A stretch of DNA of 64,000 bases from Lentzea indica (GTDB taxonomy: Bacteria; Actinomycetota; Actinomycetes; Mycobacteriales; Pseudonocardiaceae). Every line of letters begins with the position of its first letter. Within the stretch, counting starts at the first letter, position 1. A program made the position numbers and the translations under genes. The DNA lies in contig NZ_VSRL01000009.1 in assembly GCF_012184385.1 (NCBI RefSeq), positions 19,721 through 83,720 of the forward strand, given 5' to 3'. The notes beneath the pieces were generated by a model. That model did no database searches and was not told where the DNA came from. It was given only the letters and a program-made list of their open reading frames with translations. Positions 1-11,400 of the stretch are shown one piece after another.

Positions 1-1599
1 CAACGCGCCCATCACCACACTGCCGAGGCCGCGCCGCCTGTGTTCCGGCGTGGTCTTGATGCGGTGCGGCGCAGCGTCTTCATCGACCACCGCGATCAGG
101 CCGCTCGCCACCGCCGAGCCGTTCCACGTGACCTCGACCGAGATCACGTCTCCGCGCTTCACCGTCACCTCGTAGCCGTCGGGTGCGGGCGGCGCCGGAT
201 GGCCGGCGAGGTCGCGGCGCAGGAACGTCTCGGGCGGCCGGATCCACAGCCCCTCGTGCATGATCGCTCGCGTTACCGCTTCCGGGGAGTTGGTCGGCGT
301 GGTCAACCATTCCGGGTCCGGCGACAGGGCCATCTCCGCGGCCGCCCAACGGACCTCGGCCGAGGTGTCGGTCACGATCCGTTCGTAGCGCCATCCTGGC
401 CGGTTCACGTCCACGATCCAGGTGTGCCGTTCCCTGGCCTCGTGCACGGTGAGGCCGGCGGCCTTGGCCCAGGTCCTGCACCATCGCTCGGTCAGCTTTC
501 TGAGCGCGGCGAGGCCGTCCGCAGCCACCAAACCGTCCAAAGTGGAGTCGAGCTCGACGGTCGCACCGAAGGCGCGCAACTTTTCCAGCACACGGGTGAA
601 GTAGTCGCGATCAGCGTCATGGGCGACGTGCGCGTCGTGCCACACAAGCGTGAATTCGGTGAAGTCCAGACAGTCGGCGATCTCATCGATGTTCCGCCCG
701 AAGTACCCGCCAGGACCGGCCATCGCCTCACCGAGCGCGAGGTGCAGACCCTCGCGGTCGGTCGCGAACCTGCCGTCGAGGTGGTGGACACCGGTCTGGT
801 CCGCGGCGGGCCGCTGGTTGCCGTGGGTGAGGTCGAGCCAGGCGCGGCGCCCGGCGGAGTCGAACGGCGCCCACAGGTTCTTCTTCTCCGGGACGCCGTC
901 GCGCCAGAGCTCCCACACCGGGCGGCTCGCCGGCCCAGGCCGTTCCCTGTAGTAGCCCGGCGACCACGTCACGGACGACTGGTCGAGCACGACGTCGAGC
1001 AGATCGTTGCCGAGCACCGAAGGCCGGATGTCCGTGACCACGAACTTGATCATCGCGAACGACATCGGTCTGCCGTCGTGGTCGAGCGCGCGGATGCCGC
1101 CCCAGTCGTTGACGGCCACCAGGTCGCGGATGCGGTCCGGCCGGTCGCAGCCGATCAGCGTGACGGCGGGCCATCGGTAGCGGGGCTCGTCCTCCGGCAG
1201 GCCGTCCACCGTCCGGCACGTGCCGGCGAAACGTTCGCCCTCGAAGAGCCGGTACTGCGCGGGTCGCGCCTTCTTCCGCGGCCTTGCCGGACGATCGTCG
1301 CGCAGACACACCGCCGCGCTGAGCACCACATCACCGTCAGGCAGTGTGGCGTGCACGACCGGGTCGACCAGATCCCACCAGTCCATCGAGTCGTCGTGGT
1401 AGCGCAACGCCACCGCCAGGTCTCCCACCGGCGCCTCGAGCGGGGAGCCGCGCAGCACCAGCGTGCGCCGTTCGGGCAGCAGCACGTCGGCGCACCAGCC
1501 GTCGACGTCGACCGCCCTCGCCAGCACCTCGCCCGCCACGGTGTTGACGAACTCGTCCTCGACCGCCTCGACGAGCTCGTAGCGGAACGGAAAGTTCAC
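1..1599 (-). CDS. Barstar-like / GNAT acetyltransferase fusion protein (C-terminus cut by window edge)
   Basis: The frame is open from a GTG at 1599 to base 1, so at least 533 residues are present and the C-terminus is missing. Residues 1-265 match nothing I recognise. Residues about 271-350 read like a barstar fold: LDGRFATDREG followed by GGYFGRN at 297-303 and DCL near 309, the signature of barnase-inhibitor family proteins. From about residue 405 a GNAT-like domain begins and reaches its acetyl-CoA loop, HRRRGLGS, near residue 520, just before the edge. Barstar family proteins bind and block small RNases; GNAT domains move acetyl groups. Whether this protein is an immunity factor, an enzyme or both cannot be told. 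A GGGGGT run lies 4 bases before the GTG. It lies downstream of pepN, separated by a terminator hairpin. Confidence 0.72.
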   Translation of the reverse strand, partial: MNFPFRYELVEAVEDEFVNTVAGEVLARAVDVDGWCADVLLPERRTLVLRGSPLEAPVGDLAVALRYHDDSMDWWDLVDPVVHATLPDGDVVLSAAVCLRDDRPARPRKKARPAQYRLFEGERFAGTCRTVDGLPEDEPRYRWPAVTLIGCDRPDRIRDLVAVNDWGGIRALDHDGRPMSFAMIKFVVTDIRPSVLGNDLLDVVLDQSSVTWSPGYYRERPGPASRPVWELWRDGVPEKKNLWAPFDSAGRRAWLDLTHGNQRPAADQTGVHHLDGRFATDREGLHLALGEAMAGPGGYFGRNIDEIADCLDFTEFTLVWHDAHVAHDADRDYFTRVLEKLRAFGATVELDSTLDGLVAADGLAALRKLTERWCRTWAKAAGLTVHEARERHTWIVDVNRPGWRYERIVTDTSAEVRWAAAEMALSPDPEWLTTPTNSPEAVTRAIMHEGLWIRPPETFLRRDLAGHPAPPAPDGYEVTVKRGDVISVEVTWNGSAVASGLIAVVDEDAAPHRIKTTPEHRRRGLGSVVMGAL

Positions 1600-1618
1600 T
1601 GCACCCCCATGAGACGGG

Positions 1619-1655
1619 AAGGCCCCGTGCCGCCATCAAAGCGTCACGGGGCCTT
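1619..1655 (-). terminator. Terminator hairpin after pepN
   Basis: Bases 1619-1629 and 1645-1655 form an exact 11-bp inverted repeat around a 15-base loop, 17 bases past the pepN stop codon on the minus strand. There is no long T run, which is usual for actinobacterial terminators. Confidence 0.6.
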
Positions 1656-1671
1656 CACCGCACAGCGATTT

Positions 1672-4233
<2,562 letters not shown>

Positions 4234-4396
4234 TGTTCACCTCGTCTGCCGCGCGTGTGGTTACGCGCTGACGTCGTCGGGAATGGTTATGACTCCCGCA
4301 TCCAATCACGGAACCGGCGTACGGGAAGAGATGACAGGGTGATCTCGTTGGGCTGATGGGGCGATAACGCCACCTACCGTCACTAAAGGGGCACGC

Positions 4397-5005
4397 ATGG
4401 CCGACAAGGCGAAGGTCGACTTCTACTTCGACCCTCTTTGTCCGTTCGCCTGGATCACCTCCCGGTGGATCCTCGAAGTGGAGAAGGTCCGCGACATCGA
4501 CCTCAGCTTCCACGTGATGAGTCTCTCCGTGCTCAACGAAGGACGCGATCTGCCCGAGCAGTACAAGGAGCTCATGACCAAGGGCTGGGGTCCGGTTCGC
4601 GTCGCCATCGCCGCCGAGCAGAAGTTCGGCAACGAGGTGCTGCCGCGGCTGTACGCCGCGATGGGCACGCGCATCCACAACGAGGGCAACCAGGACTTCG
4701 ACGAGATCATCAAGCTGGCTCTCGCGGACGCGGAACTGCCGGCGGAACTCGCTGAGGCCGCCACCTCGACCGAGTTCGACGAAGAGCTGAGGGCCAGCCA
4801 CCACCGCGGCATGGACCCTGTCGGCATGGACGTCGGCACGCCGACGATCCACATCGACGGTGTCGCGTTCTTCGGCCCGGTGCTCACGAAGATCCCGCGG
4901 GGCGAGGAGGCGGGCCAGATCTTCGACGGTGCCCGGCTGCTCGCCGGCTACCCGCACTTCTTCGAGCTCAAGCGCACGAGGTCGGGCGAGCTGGACTTCA
5001 GCTGA
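4397..5005 (+). CDS. DsbA-fold mycothiol-dependent nitroreductase/oxidoreductase (Rv2466c type)
   Basis: This 202-residue thioredoxin-fold protein resembles Mycobacterium tuberculosis Rv2466c along its whole length. Shared stretches include [36 protein letters not shown] and KIPRGEEAG. Rv2466c uses mycothiol to reduce oxidised or nitro substrates in the cytoplasm. Rv2466c carries a CPWC active site; here the site reads C15-P-F-A18, so the resolving cysteine is absent and a monothiol mechanism with mycothiol is implied. ATG 4397 follows AAAGGGG at good spacing. A glycosylase gene lies 36 bases downstream and may be cotranscribed. Confidence 0.88.
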   Translation: MADKAKVDFYFDPLCPFAWITSRWILEVEKVRDIDLSFHVMSLSVLNEGRDLPEQYKELMTKGWGPVRVAIAAEQKFGNEVLPRLYAAMGTRIHNEGNQDFDEIIKLALADAELPAELAEAATSTEFDEELRASHHRGMDPVGMDVGTPTIHIDGVAFFGPVLTKIPRGEEAGQIFDGARLLAGYPHFFELKRTRSGELDFS

Positions 5006-5041
5006 GTTTTTTGTCGGTGGTGCTCGCTAACGTGCTTTGAC

Positions 5042-5884
5042 ATGGCACACCACCGCGTCGAAGTCGCAGTTCAGGGGCCCTGGTCGCTCGCGACCAGCCG
5101 CGCCTTCTGGGAGGGCTTCACGCCGTCCGCGTTGCCTCAGCGCGAGGGCGAGGCGCTGCGGTCGACGTTCCTGGTCGAGAGTGAGTGGCGCCGTGCTTCG
5201 GTCTCCGTGACCCAGCGCGGCGCCACAGCTGTGCTGGAGCTCGCGGGCGACGGTGACCTCGACCTGGCGGCGGCCCAGGTGTGCAGGTTCCTGTCGCTGG
5301 ACGTCGACGGGCGCGCGTGGCCCGAGGTCGGCTCGCGGGATCCGGTGATCGCTGCGGCCCAGTCGGAACTACCCGGTTTGCGGCCGTGCGGGTTCTACTC
5401 GCCGTACGAGGCGGCGGCGTGGTCGGTGCTGTCGCAGCGGGTTCGCGTGTCGCAGGCGGCCAAGCTGAAGGCCAGGCTCGCCGTTGACGGCGTGTTCCCG
5501 GCGCCTGCCGTCTTGCGGTCGCTGGACCTGGATCTGCCCGGTCGCAAGGCCGAGTACTTGCGCGCAGTGGCTGAGGCGGCGTTGGACGGGCTGCTGGACG
5601 CGGTCACGTTGCGTTCGATGAAACCTGCTGCAGCTGTGCTCGCCGTGCAGCGGGTGAAGGGTCTGGGTCCGTTCGCGGCCGAGCTGGTCGTCTTGCGCGG
5701 AGCGAACGCGCCGGACGCCGTGCCGCACAACGAGTCCCGGCTCACCGACGAGGTGAGCGAGCGGTACGGCAGGCCGTTGGCCGAGGTGTCCGAGGCGTGG
5801 CGGCCGTATCGGACGTGGGCGTCGGTGCACCTGCGAGTGCTGCGTGAGCGGCGGCTGGGAGGTGCGATGGCAGCTTCGGGGTGA
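5042..5884 (+). CDS. AlkA-like HhH-GPD DNA glycosylase
   Basis: A 280-residue protein of the 3-methyladenine DNA glycosylase II family, which excises alkylated bases at the start of base-excision repair. It has an AlkA-like N-terminal region, the helical core from [13 protein letters not shown] near residue 119, and a helix-hairpin-helix [16 protein letters not shown] near residue 208. In E. coli AlkA the loop after the hairpin ends in the catalytic aspartate (Asp238). Here the matching stretch reads PDAVPHNE, with Asn-Glu in that place. The fold call is secure, but activity or lesion range may differ. ATG 5042 has no strong ribosome site; the 36-base gap to the previous gene suggests cotranscription. 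Confidence 0.82.
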   Translation: MAHHRVEVAVQGPWSLATSRAFWEGFTPSALPQREGEALRSTFLVESEWRRASVSVTQRGATAVLELAGDGDLDLAAAQVCRFLSLDVDGRAWPEVGSRDPVIAAAQSELPGLRPCGFYSPYEAAAWSVLSQRVRVSQAAKLKARLAVDGVFPAPAVLRSLDLDLPGRKAEYLRAVAEAALDGLLDAVTLRSMKPAAAVLAVQRVKGLGPFAAELVVLRGANAPDAVPHNESRLTDEVSERYGRPLAEVSEAWRPYRTWASVHLRVLRERRLGGAMAASG

Positions 5885-5955
5885 CCACCGCGAGGCGATG
5901 TGACAGGCTGGACCGTTGTCAGCGCATTGGTGTCACATCCGTCTGGAGGGCTCTC

Positions 5956-7308
5956 GTGATCGAGGTCGTCAACCCCGCCACCGAGGAAGTCATCGGCACG
6001 CTCGCCGAAGGCACACCGGCCGACGTCGACACGGCCGTGGCCGCCGCGGTGGCCGCGTTCCCGGCGTGGTCGCAGACCTCGGTGGAGGAGCGGGCGAAAG
6101 CCGTTCGGGCGATCATCGACGGACTCAAGGAACGTGGCGGCGAGCTCGCGGCGACCATGACCCGTGAGATGGGCACGCCCCTCACGTTCAGCCAGAAGGT
6201 GCAGGTAGCGAACCCGATCGCCATCGCGGAGGGTGTCGCGGACGTGCTGGAGCGCGGCTACTTCGAGCCCGAGGAGATCGGCAACTCGCTGATCTTCCGC
6301 GAGCCGATCGGGGTCGTCGCCGCCATCACGCCGTGGAACTTCCCGCTGCAGCAGATGGTCGCGAAGGTCGTGCCGGCGCTCGCCGCGGGCAACACCGTTG
6401 TCCTCAAGCCGAGCGAGCTCGCGCCGGGTACCGCCGGCCTGCTCGCCGAGATCATCACGGCCGCCGTGCCGGAGGGTGTCTTCCGGCTGGTGCACGGCAC
6501 CGGGCCGGTCGTCGGCGAGGCGCTGGCCGCGCATCCGGACGTGGACATGGTGTCGTTCACCGGTTCCACGAAGGCCGGGCGCCGGGTGTCTGCGGTGGCG
6601 TCCGAGACGGTCAAGCGGGTCGCGCTGGAGCTGGGCGGCAAGTCGGCGTGCATCGTGCTCGACGATGCCGACTTCGGCCGGGCGGTGAAGATCGCGGTCG
6701 CCAACTCGTTCATGAACAACGGCCAGGCGTGCAGCGCGTGGACGCGTCTGCTGGTGCCCGCCGACCGTCACGACGAGGCCGTCGAACTGGCGGCTGCCGC
6801 TGCCCGGAAGTACACCTCGGCCGACCCGAGCGACCCGTCCACGCGCATCGGCCCTGCCGTGTCCAAGGCGCAACGCGACCGCGTGGTCGGCTACATCCGC
6901 AAGGGTGTCGAGGAGGGCGCTCAGCTGGCCGCCGGTGGGCCGGACGCGCCGTTGCCGCAGGGCTTCTACGTCACGCCGACGGTGTTCGGCGGGGTGACGC
7001 CGGAGATGACGATCGCGCAGGAGGAGATCTTCGGGCCGGTCCTGTCGGTCATGCCGTACGCGGACGAGGACGACGCGGTGCGGATCGCGAACTCCACCAT
7101 CTACGGCCTGGCGGGCGGTGTGTTCTCCGCCGACACCGACAGGGCGATGCGGGTGGCCAAGCGCCTGCGCACCGGTCAGGTCGACATCAACGGCGCCGCG
7201 TTCAACACGAGCGCGCCTTTCGGTGGCTACCGCCAGTCGGGCAACGGTCGTGAGTTCGGCAGGTTCGGCCTGGACGAGTTCTGCGAGATCAAGTCGGTCC
7301 AGCGGTAA
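5956..7308 (+). CDS. NAD(P)-dependent aldehyde dehydrogenase
   Basis: This 450-residue enzyme of the aldehyde dehydrogenase superfamily oxidises an aldehyde to a carboxylic acid with NAD(P)+. Catalytic residues are all visible: Asn128 in TPWNFPL, Glu225 in LELGGKS and the nucleophile Cys259 in NNGQACSAW. The C-terminal motif EIFGPVLSV is also present. GTG 5956 is chosen because GGAGG at about 5946-5950 sits 5 bases upstream; an in-frame start at 5881 would add an unconserved leader and overlap the previous gene. The substrate cannot be read from sequence. The following Eis-like gene starts 41 bases downstream. Confidence 0.9.
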   Translation: MIEVVNPATEEVIGTLAEGTPADVDTAVAAAVAAFPAWSQTSVEERAKAVRAIIDGLKERGGELAATMTREMGTPLTFSQKVQVANPIAIAEGVADVLERGYFEPEEIGNSLIFREPIGVVAAITPWNFPLQQMVAKVVPALAAGNTVVLKPSELAPGTAGLLAEIITAAVPEGVFRLVHGTGPVVGEALAAHPDVDMVSFTGSTKAGRRVSAVASETVKRVALELGGKSACIVLDDADFGRAVKIAVANSFMNNGQACSAWTRLLVPADRHDEAVELAAAAARKYTSADPSDPSTRIGPAVSKAQRDRVVGYIRKGVEEGAQLAAGGPDAPLPQGFYVTPTVFGGVTPEMTIAQEEIFGPVLSVMPYADEDDAVRIANSTIYGLAGGVFSADTDRAMRVAKRLRTGQVDINGAAFNTSAPFGGYRQSGNGREFGRFGLDEFCEIKSVQR

Positions 7309-7349
7309 TTGAGCTGCGGGAGTGGCCATGGCGGCGTATCACTGCCGCT

Positions 7350-8564
7350 ATGGCTGACTCGACGCTGAGCATCAGGACCATCGACGAATCCGACATCCCC
7401 GAGTTCCAGCGGGTGATGGCGTGGGCGTTCCTCAACGACCCCCGAGGCGTGGACAGCAAGTGGCTCAAGGTCCTCGAGCACGACCGGGCGCACGCGGTTC
7501 TCGACGGCGACGAGATCATCGGTACCGCCGGGATCCTCAGCCGCGAGATCACCGTTCCTGGTGGCCTGCAGGCGCCGGCCGGCGCGGTGACGGTCGTGAC
7601 GGTCAAGCCGGGCCATCGGCGGCGGGGTGTCGCGTCGTTGCTCATGAGGACGCAGCTGCACGGCATGCACGAGTCGGGTGAGCCGATCGCGATCCTCTGG
7701 GCGTCGGAGGGCTCGATCTACCGCCGGTTCGGTTACGGCGAGCTGGCCACCAGCATCAACCGGATGACGATGCCGACGCGGATGCCGTTCCACGCCGGCG
7801 TCTCGGTGAGCGACACCCGGATCCGGCAGGTGACTCGCGAAGAAGCGATGCCGTTCATGCGAGAGGTGCACGACAGGGTGCGCCGCACGCGGGTCGGCTG
7901 GCTGAGCAGGGTCGATGCGACGTGGGACGTGCAGCTCGCCGACCGCGAGGTCGATCGCGACGGCCTGACCTCCTACCGCTACTGCCTGCACCCCGAGGGG
8001 TACGTGGTGTTCCGGGTCAAGGGCGGGCACGGCCCGCGCGGGCCGCAGGACGAGCTGCACGTGCGGGAGCTGGTGTGCGAGACCGAGCAGGCGTACGTGG
8101 ACCTGTACCGGTTCCTGCTGGACATCGACCTGGCGACGGAGATCTCCTTCTACACCGCCGCCGACGACCCGATCGTGCACCTGGTCGACAACCCGCGGAA
8201 GGTGGGGCGCGACCTCGGCGACGCGCTCTGGCTGCGGCTCGTCGACGTCGACCGGGCTTTGCCGCTGCGCCACTATTCGTCCGATGTGGACAGTGTGTTC
8301 GACGTCGAGGACTCCTTCTGCCCGTGGAACTCCGGCCGCTGGCGCTTCACCGTGAAGGGCGGCGAGGCGGTCGTGGCGCGCACCGAGGACCCCGCGGACG
8401 TGTCGCTCGACGTCGCCGCGCTCGGCAGTGCATTCCTCGGTGGTGTACGGCTTTCCGTGCTCAAGCGGGCACACCGTGTGGTCGAGCACACGCCGGGTCA
8501 CGTGGACGCGCTGACGATGGCGTTCCTCGGCACGCAGGAGCCGCACTGCCCCGAGGTGTTCTGA
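7350..8564 (+). CDS. Eis-like GNAT family N-acetyltransferase
   Basis: A 404-residue protein with the Eis architecture: an N-terminal GNAT domain, a second GNAT-like domain and a C-terminal sterol-carrier-like domain. The acetyl-CoA loop GHRRRGVAS lies near residue 90, followed by ILWASEGSIYRRFGYG, a hallmark of the Eis family. Family members acetylate lysine side chains or several amines of aminoglycosides, usually as hexamers. Length and order match Eis (about 400 residues), but sequence alone does not show drug resistance. Start at ATG 7350, 41 bases after the aldehyde dehydrogenase. Confidence 0.88.
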   Translation: MADSTLSIRTIDESDIPEFQRVMAWAFLNDPRGVDSKWLKVLEHDRAHAVLDGDEIIGTAGILSREITVPGGLQAPAGAVTVVTVKPGHRRRGVASLLMRTQLHGMHESGEPIAILWASEGSIYRRFGYGELATSINRMTMPTRMPFHAGVSVSDTRIRQVTREEAMPFMREVHDRVRRTRVGWLSRVDATWDVQLADREVDRDGLTSYRYCLHPEGYVVFRVKGGHGPRGPQDELHVRELVCETEQAYVDLYRFLLDIDLATEISFYTAADDPIVHLVDNPRKVGRDLGDALWLRLVDVDRALPLRHYSSDVDSVFDVEDSFCPWNSGRWRFTVKGGEAVVARTEDPADVSLDVAALGSAFLGGVRLSVLKRAHRVVEHTPGHVDALTMAFLGTQEPHCPEVF

Positions 8565-8621
8565 CGGAACTCAGGGCGGATGTTGCTCGTTGACGGTTTA
8601 CCTGGTGTGGGAGGTAAAGCC

Positions 8622-9350
8622 GTGGGCACCATCGTGTGGGTGGTCGTACTGGTACTGGTGATCGCAGGGGTGTTCTACCTGGTCAACCAGAGCAACGCGC
8701 GCAAGGCACGTGAGCTCGACGACGCCAAGGCGGAGGCCCGCCGCTGGGTCGAGCGGCTCGGCGGGCAGGTGATGAGCCTCACCGGCAGCAACACCGCGTC
8801 CACTCAAGCGATGGCGGACGCGTCCGAGCGCTTCACCGCAGCCGGTTCGCAGATGGAGCAGGCCCGCACGATCCCGCAGGCGCGGCTGGTCACCCAGACC
8901 GCGATGGAAGGGCTGCACTACGTGCGCGCGGCGCGTGAGGCGATGGGCATGGACCCCGGACCCGCGCTGCCCGAGATCGCCGGGCAGAAGCAGGCGGGTG
9001 CCGTCAGTGAGGACCGTCAGGTCAGCGTCGAGGGCCACCAGTACGCCGCGTCGCCGCACTCCGGTTCCGGCACGCCTTACTACTACCCCGGTGGCATGGT
9101 GGCCGGACGTCCGGTGCCGCGTGGCTGGTACTCCGAGCCGTGGTGGAAGCCCGCGCTCGTGGCCGGTGCGTGGGGCGTCGGCACGTTCCTGCTGATGGAT
9201 GCCATGTTCTCCGGCATGCACGGCGTCGGCGACTACGGCATGGGCGCCGGTGATGCCGGCGGCGACATGGGCGGTGCTTCGGACGTCGCCGACACGGGTG
9301 ACGCCGGTGGCTTCGACTTCGGCGACATGGGCGGCGGGTTCGACTTCTAG
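8622..9350 (+). CDS. Membrane protein, DUF1542-like
   Basis: A 242-residue membrane protein of unknown function. Residues 3-23 form one hydrophobic segment; a second lies near residue 192 (PALVAGAWGVGTFLLMDAMF). Between them is a charged helical region (LDDAKAEARRWVERLGGQV) and a tyrosine- and glycine-containing linker; the tail is Gly/Asp-rich (DFGDMGGGFDF). Related proteins occur across Pseudonocardiaceae. GTG 8622 is preferred because GGGAGG ends about 9 bases upstream; the longer in-frame start at 8580 lacks a site. Gene end abuts a symmetric hairpin shared with the convergent nei gene. Confidence 0.75.
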   Translation: MGTIVWVVVLVLVIAGVFYLVNQSNARKARELDDAKAEARRWVERLGGQVMSLTGSNTASTQAMADASERFTAAGSQMEQARTIPQARLVTQTAMEGLHYVRAAREAMGMDPGPALPEIAGQKQAGAVSEDRQVSVEGHQYAASPHSGSGTPYYYPGGMVAGRPVPRGWYSEPWWKPALVAGAWGVGTFLLMDAMFSGMHGVGDYGMGAGDAGGDMGGASDVADTGDAGGFDFGDMGGGFDF

Positions 9351-9353
9351 CCG

Positions 9354-9378
9354 AAAGTGCTCATCAACTGAGCACTTT
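9354..9378. terminator. Bidirectional terminator between convergent genes
   Basis: Exact 10-bp inverted repeat (9354-9363 and 9369-9378) with a 5-base loop. The arms begin with AAA and end with TTT, so both transcripts would end in a short U run. It sits between the stop codons of the DUF1542-like gene and nei. Confidence 0.75.
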
Positions 9379-9413
9379 CTGGCCGGACCCAAAAAGCCAC
9401 CCCCGGCAAAAAT

Positions 9414-10214
9414 TCAGGGCTGGCAAGCAGGGCACCAGAACAGGTTGCGCGCCGCCAGTTCCGTGGTCATGACCTCGGTGCCGCAGATCAGGCACGGCTC
9501 GCCGGCACGGCGGTAGACGTACACCTCACCGCCGTGCCGATCCACGCGTGGAGCCCGGCCCATGGCACGCGGCATGTGCTCCCGGCGGACGGTGTTGATC
9601 TGGCCGACCTTCACGCCGTCCTTCATCAGCACGACCAGGTCGTCCCACACCGCGTCCCACAGCTCGCGGCTGACCTTGTTGCCGACCAGCAACGGGTTGA
9701 CGTTGTGCCGGAACAGCACCTCGGCCCGGTAGACGTTGCCGACGCCCGCGAGGATCTTCTGGTCCATCAGCAGCACGGCGAGCGGCTGCTTCGAACGGAT
9801 GATCCGCTCGTAGGCACGGTCGGGGTCGGCGTCGCGGCGCAACGGGTCGGGTCCGAGCCGTTCCCGGATCGCCTTGACCTCGTCGGTGTTGAGCACCTCG
9901 CACGCCGTGGGGCCGCGCAGGTCCGTCCAGTGCGTCTCTCCGACCATTCGCATCCGGACCTGGCCCACAGGCAGCAGCGCCGGCAGCGGCGACTCGGTGA
10001 ACGTCCCGTACAGCCCGAGGTGGACGTGCACGACCGCGTCCGGGCCGTAGACGTGGAAGAGGTGCTTTCCGTGCGCCTCGGCGCGGACGAGCTTGCGTCC
10101 GTCCACAAGGGACGCCGCGAAGCGTCCCTGCGGACTGGTGACGGACACGGGCTTGCCCGCGTACCTGCGCTGGTGCAGCCGCGCGAGGCGGTGCAGGGTG
10201 TGGCCCTCGGGCAT
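9414..10214 (-). CDS. nei: Fpg/Nei-family DNA glycosylase (endonuclease VIII-like)
   Basis: A 266-residue base-excision repair enzyme that removes oxidised bases and cuts the abasic site. The mature N-terminus is PEGHTLHRLA, giving the catalytic Pro2 and Glu3. The conserved lysine lies in AHGKHLF, the H2TH region contains KILAGVGNVYRAEVLF, and the C-terminal zinc finger has the pattern C-x2-C-x16-C-x2-C ending at the terminus. PEGHT and finger type fit actinobacterial Nei rather than Fpg (PELPEV). ATG 10214 is fixed by the need for Pro2; a much longer upstream frame is not coding. The start lies 10 bases after the rpiB stop, so the two form an operon. Confidence 0.92.
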   Translation of the reverse strand: MPEGHTLHRLARLHQRRYAGKPVSVTSPQGRFAASLVDGRKLVRAEAHGKHLFHVYGPDAVVHVHLGLYGTFTESPLPALLPVGQVRMRMVGETHWTDLRGPTACEVLNTDEVKAIRERLGPDPLRRDADPDRAYERIIRSKQPLAVLLMDQKILAGVGNVYRAEVLFRHNVNPLLVGNKVSRELWDAVWDDLVVLMKDGVKVGQINTVRREHMPRAMGRAPRVDRHGGEVYVYRRAGEPCLICGTEVMTTELAARNLFWCPACQP

Positions 10215-10224
10215 CAGCGTGAGC

Positions 10225-10692
10225 TCAGCCGGCGTGCGCGTCTTCGTAGGCGCTGACCTGGTCGATGCGCCGCTGGTGCCGGGCCTCGCCGGAGAACGGC
10301 GTCTCGAGGAACGCCGAGACGATCGCGGTCGCTTCCTCCGCGGTGTGCTGGCGAGCGCCGATGCCGACCAGCAGAGCGTCGTTGTGCTGGCGGGCCAGCT
10401 GCGCGGTGTCGACGTTCCACGCCAGTGCGGCGCGTGCACCCTTCACCTTGTTCGCGGCGATCTGCTCGCCGTTGCCGGAGCCGCCGATCACGACGCCGAG
10501 GCTGTCCTGGCCGTTGGCACGGTCGTTCACGACTCGCTCAGCGGCGTCGGTGCAGAACGACACGTAGTCGTCCTGAGCGTCGTAGGTGTGGGCACCGACG
10601 TCGACGACCTCGTAACCCTGCTCGTCGAGAGCCTTGGACAGGTGGGACTTCAGCTCGAAGCCCGCGTGGTCTGCTGCCAGATAAACGCGCAC
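10225..10692 (-). CDS. rpiB: Ribose-5-phosphate isomerase B
   Basis: A 155-residue RpiB that interconverts ribose 5-phosphate and ribulose 5-phosphate in the pentose phosphate pathway. Characteristic segments are AADHAGFELK at 6-15, the phosphate-binding IGGSGNGEQ at 69-77 with Glu76 as the likely base, and KVKGARAALAW. A glutamate at this position is the mycobacterial type of active site; E. coli RpiB uses cysteine. The length is usual. The pairing of rpiB with nei downstream is common in actinobacteria. It is divergent from the comB-like gene, with only 27 bases between the starts. Confidence 0.95.
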   Translation of the reverse strand: MRVYLAADHAGFELKSHLSKALDEQGYEVVDVGAHTYDAQDDYVSFCTDAAERVVNDRANGQDSLGVVIGGSGNGEQIAANKVKGARAALAWNVDTAQLARQHNDALLVGIGARQHTAEEATAIVSAFLETPFSGEARHQRRIDQVSAYEDAHAG

Positions 10693-10719
10693 GTCACGGA
10701 GTCTGACACGCTGGTGAGC

Positions 10720-11400
10720 ATGTTTGCTCAGGAGGGGTACCGGCTCCGGCTGGAGTGGGGGCCTGAGGGCGTTGAGGCGCTGCGGGGCTGTGACGTGCTG
10801 GTTGTCGTCGACGTGCTGTCGTTCACGACGTCCGTCGACCTGGTGGTCGGCAACGGCGGACAGGTTCGGCCGTCGCGGTGGCAGCCCTCGTCGGGCAAGA
10901 CGCTGCGACCAGCATCACTCGTCGGGGCGGCCGGGTTGGTCGAGCTGCCGTCGCCGAACGGGTCGAACCTCTGCTCACTGGCGGCGAAGACCGGTGCTCA
11001 CGTGCTGGCGGCCTGCCTGCGCAACGCCTCGGCGGTGGCCGAGCGGGCGCAGGAGCTGGGGAAGACCATCGGGGTCGTGCCCGGCGGCGAACGGTGGGGG
11101 CTCGACATCCTCAAGAGCGGGCCGCGTGAGTTCGGGCCGCTGCGGCCGTGCGTCGAGGACTTCCTCGGCGCGGGGGCGGTGCTCGCGGCGCTGGACGGGG
11201 AGGCTTCGCCGGAGGCGCGGCTCGCGGCCACGGCGTTCCTGAACACCGACGTCGCGACCGCGGTTTCGGAGTGCGGGTCGGGCAGGGAACTGATCGAGAA
11301 CGGGCACGCGGCCGATGTGGCGCTGGCGGTCGAGATCGGCGTGAGCAGGGCGGTGCCGGTTCTGGTCGACGGGGTTCTGATCAACGGGGTTCTGCGGTGA
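10720..11400 (+). CDS. 2-phosphosulfolactate phosphatase family protein (ComB-like)
   Basis: A 226-residue member of the ComB family. In methanogens ComB dephosphorylates 2-phosphosulfolactate on the way to coenzyme M. The family pattern VVVDVLSFTTSVD lies near residue 27, and LCSLAAKTGAHVLAACLRNASA follows near residue 87. Actinomycetes do not make coenzyme M and no ComA-type synthase is nearby, so the true substrate is open. ATG 10720 is used; an in-frame GTG 6 bases upstream is possible and no clear ribosome site separates them. The stop overlaps the GTG of the next gene (GTGA), implying coupled translation. Confidence 0.78.
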   Translation: MFAQEGYRLRLEWGPEGVEALRGCDVLVVVDVLSFTTSVDLVVGNGGQVRPSRWQPSSGKTLRPASLVGAAGLVELPSPNGSNLCSLAAKTGAHVLAACLRNASAVAERAQELGKTIGVVPGGERWGLDILKSGPREFGPLRPCVEDFLGAGAVLAALDGEASPEARLAATAFLNTDVATAVSECGSGRELIENGHAADVALAVEIGVSRAVPVLVDGVLINGVLR

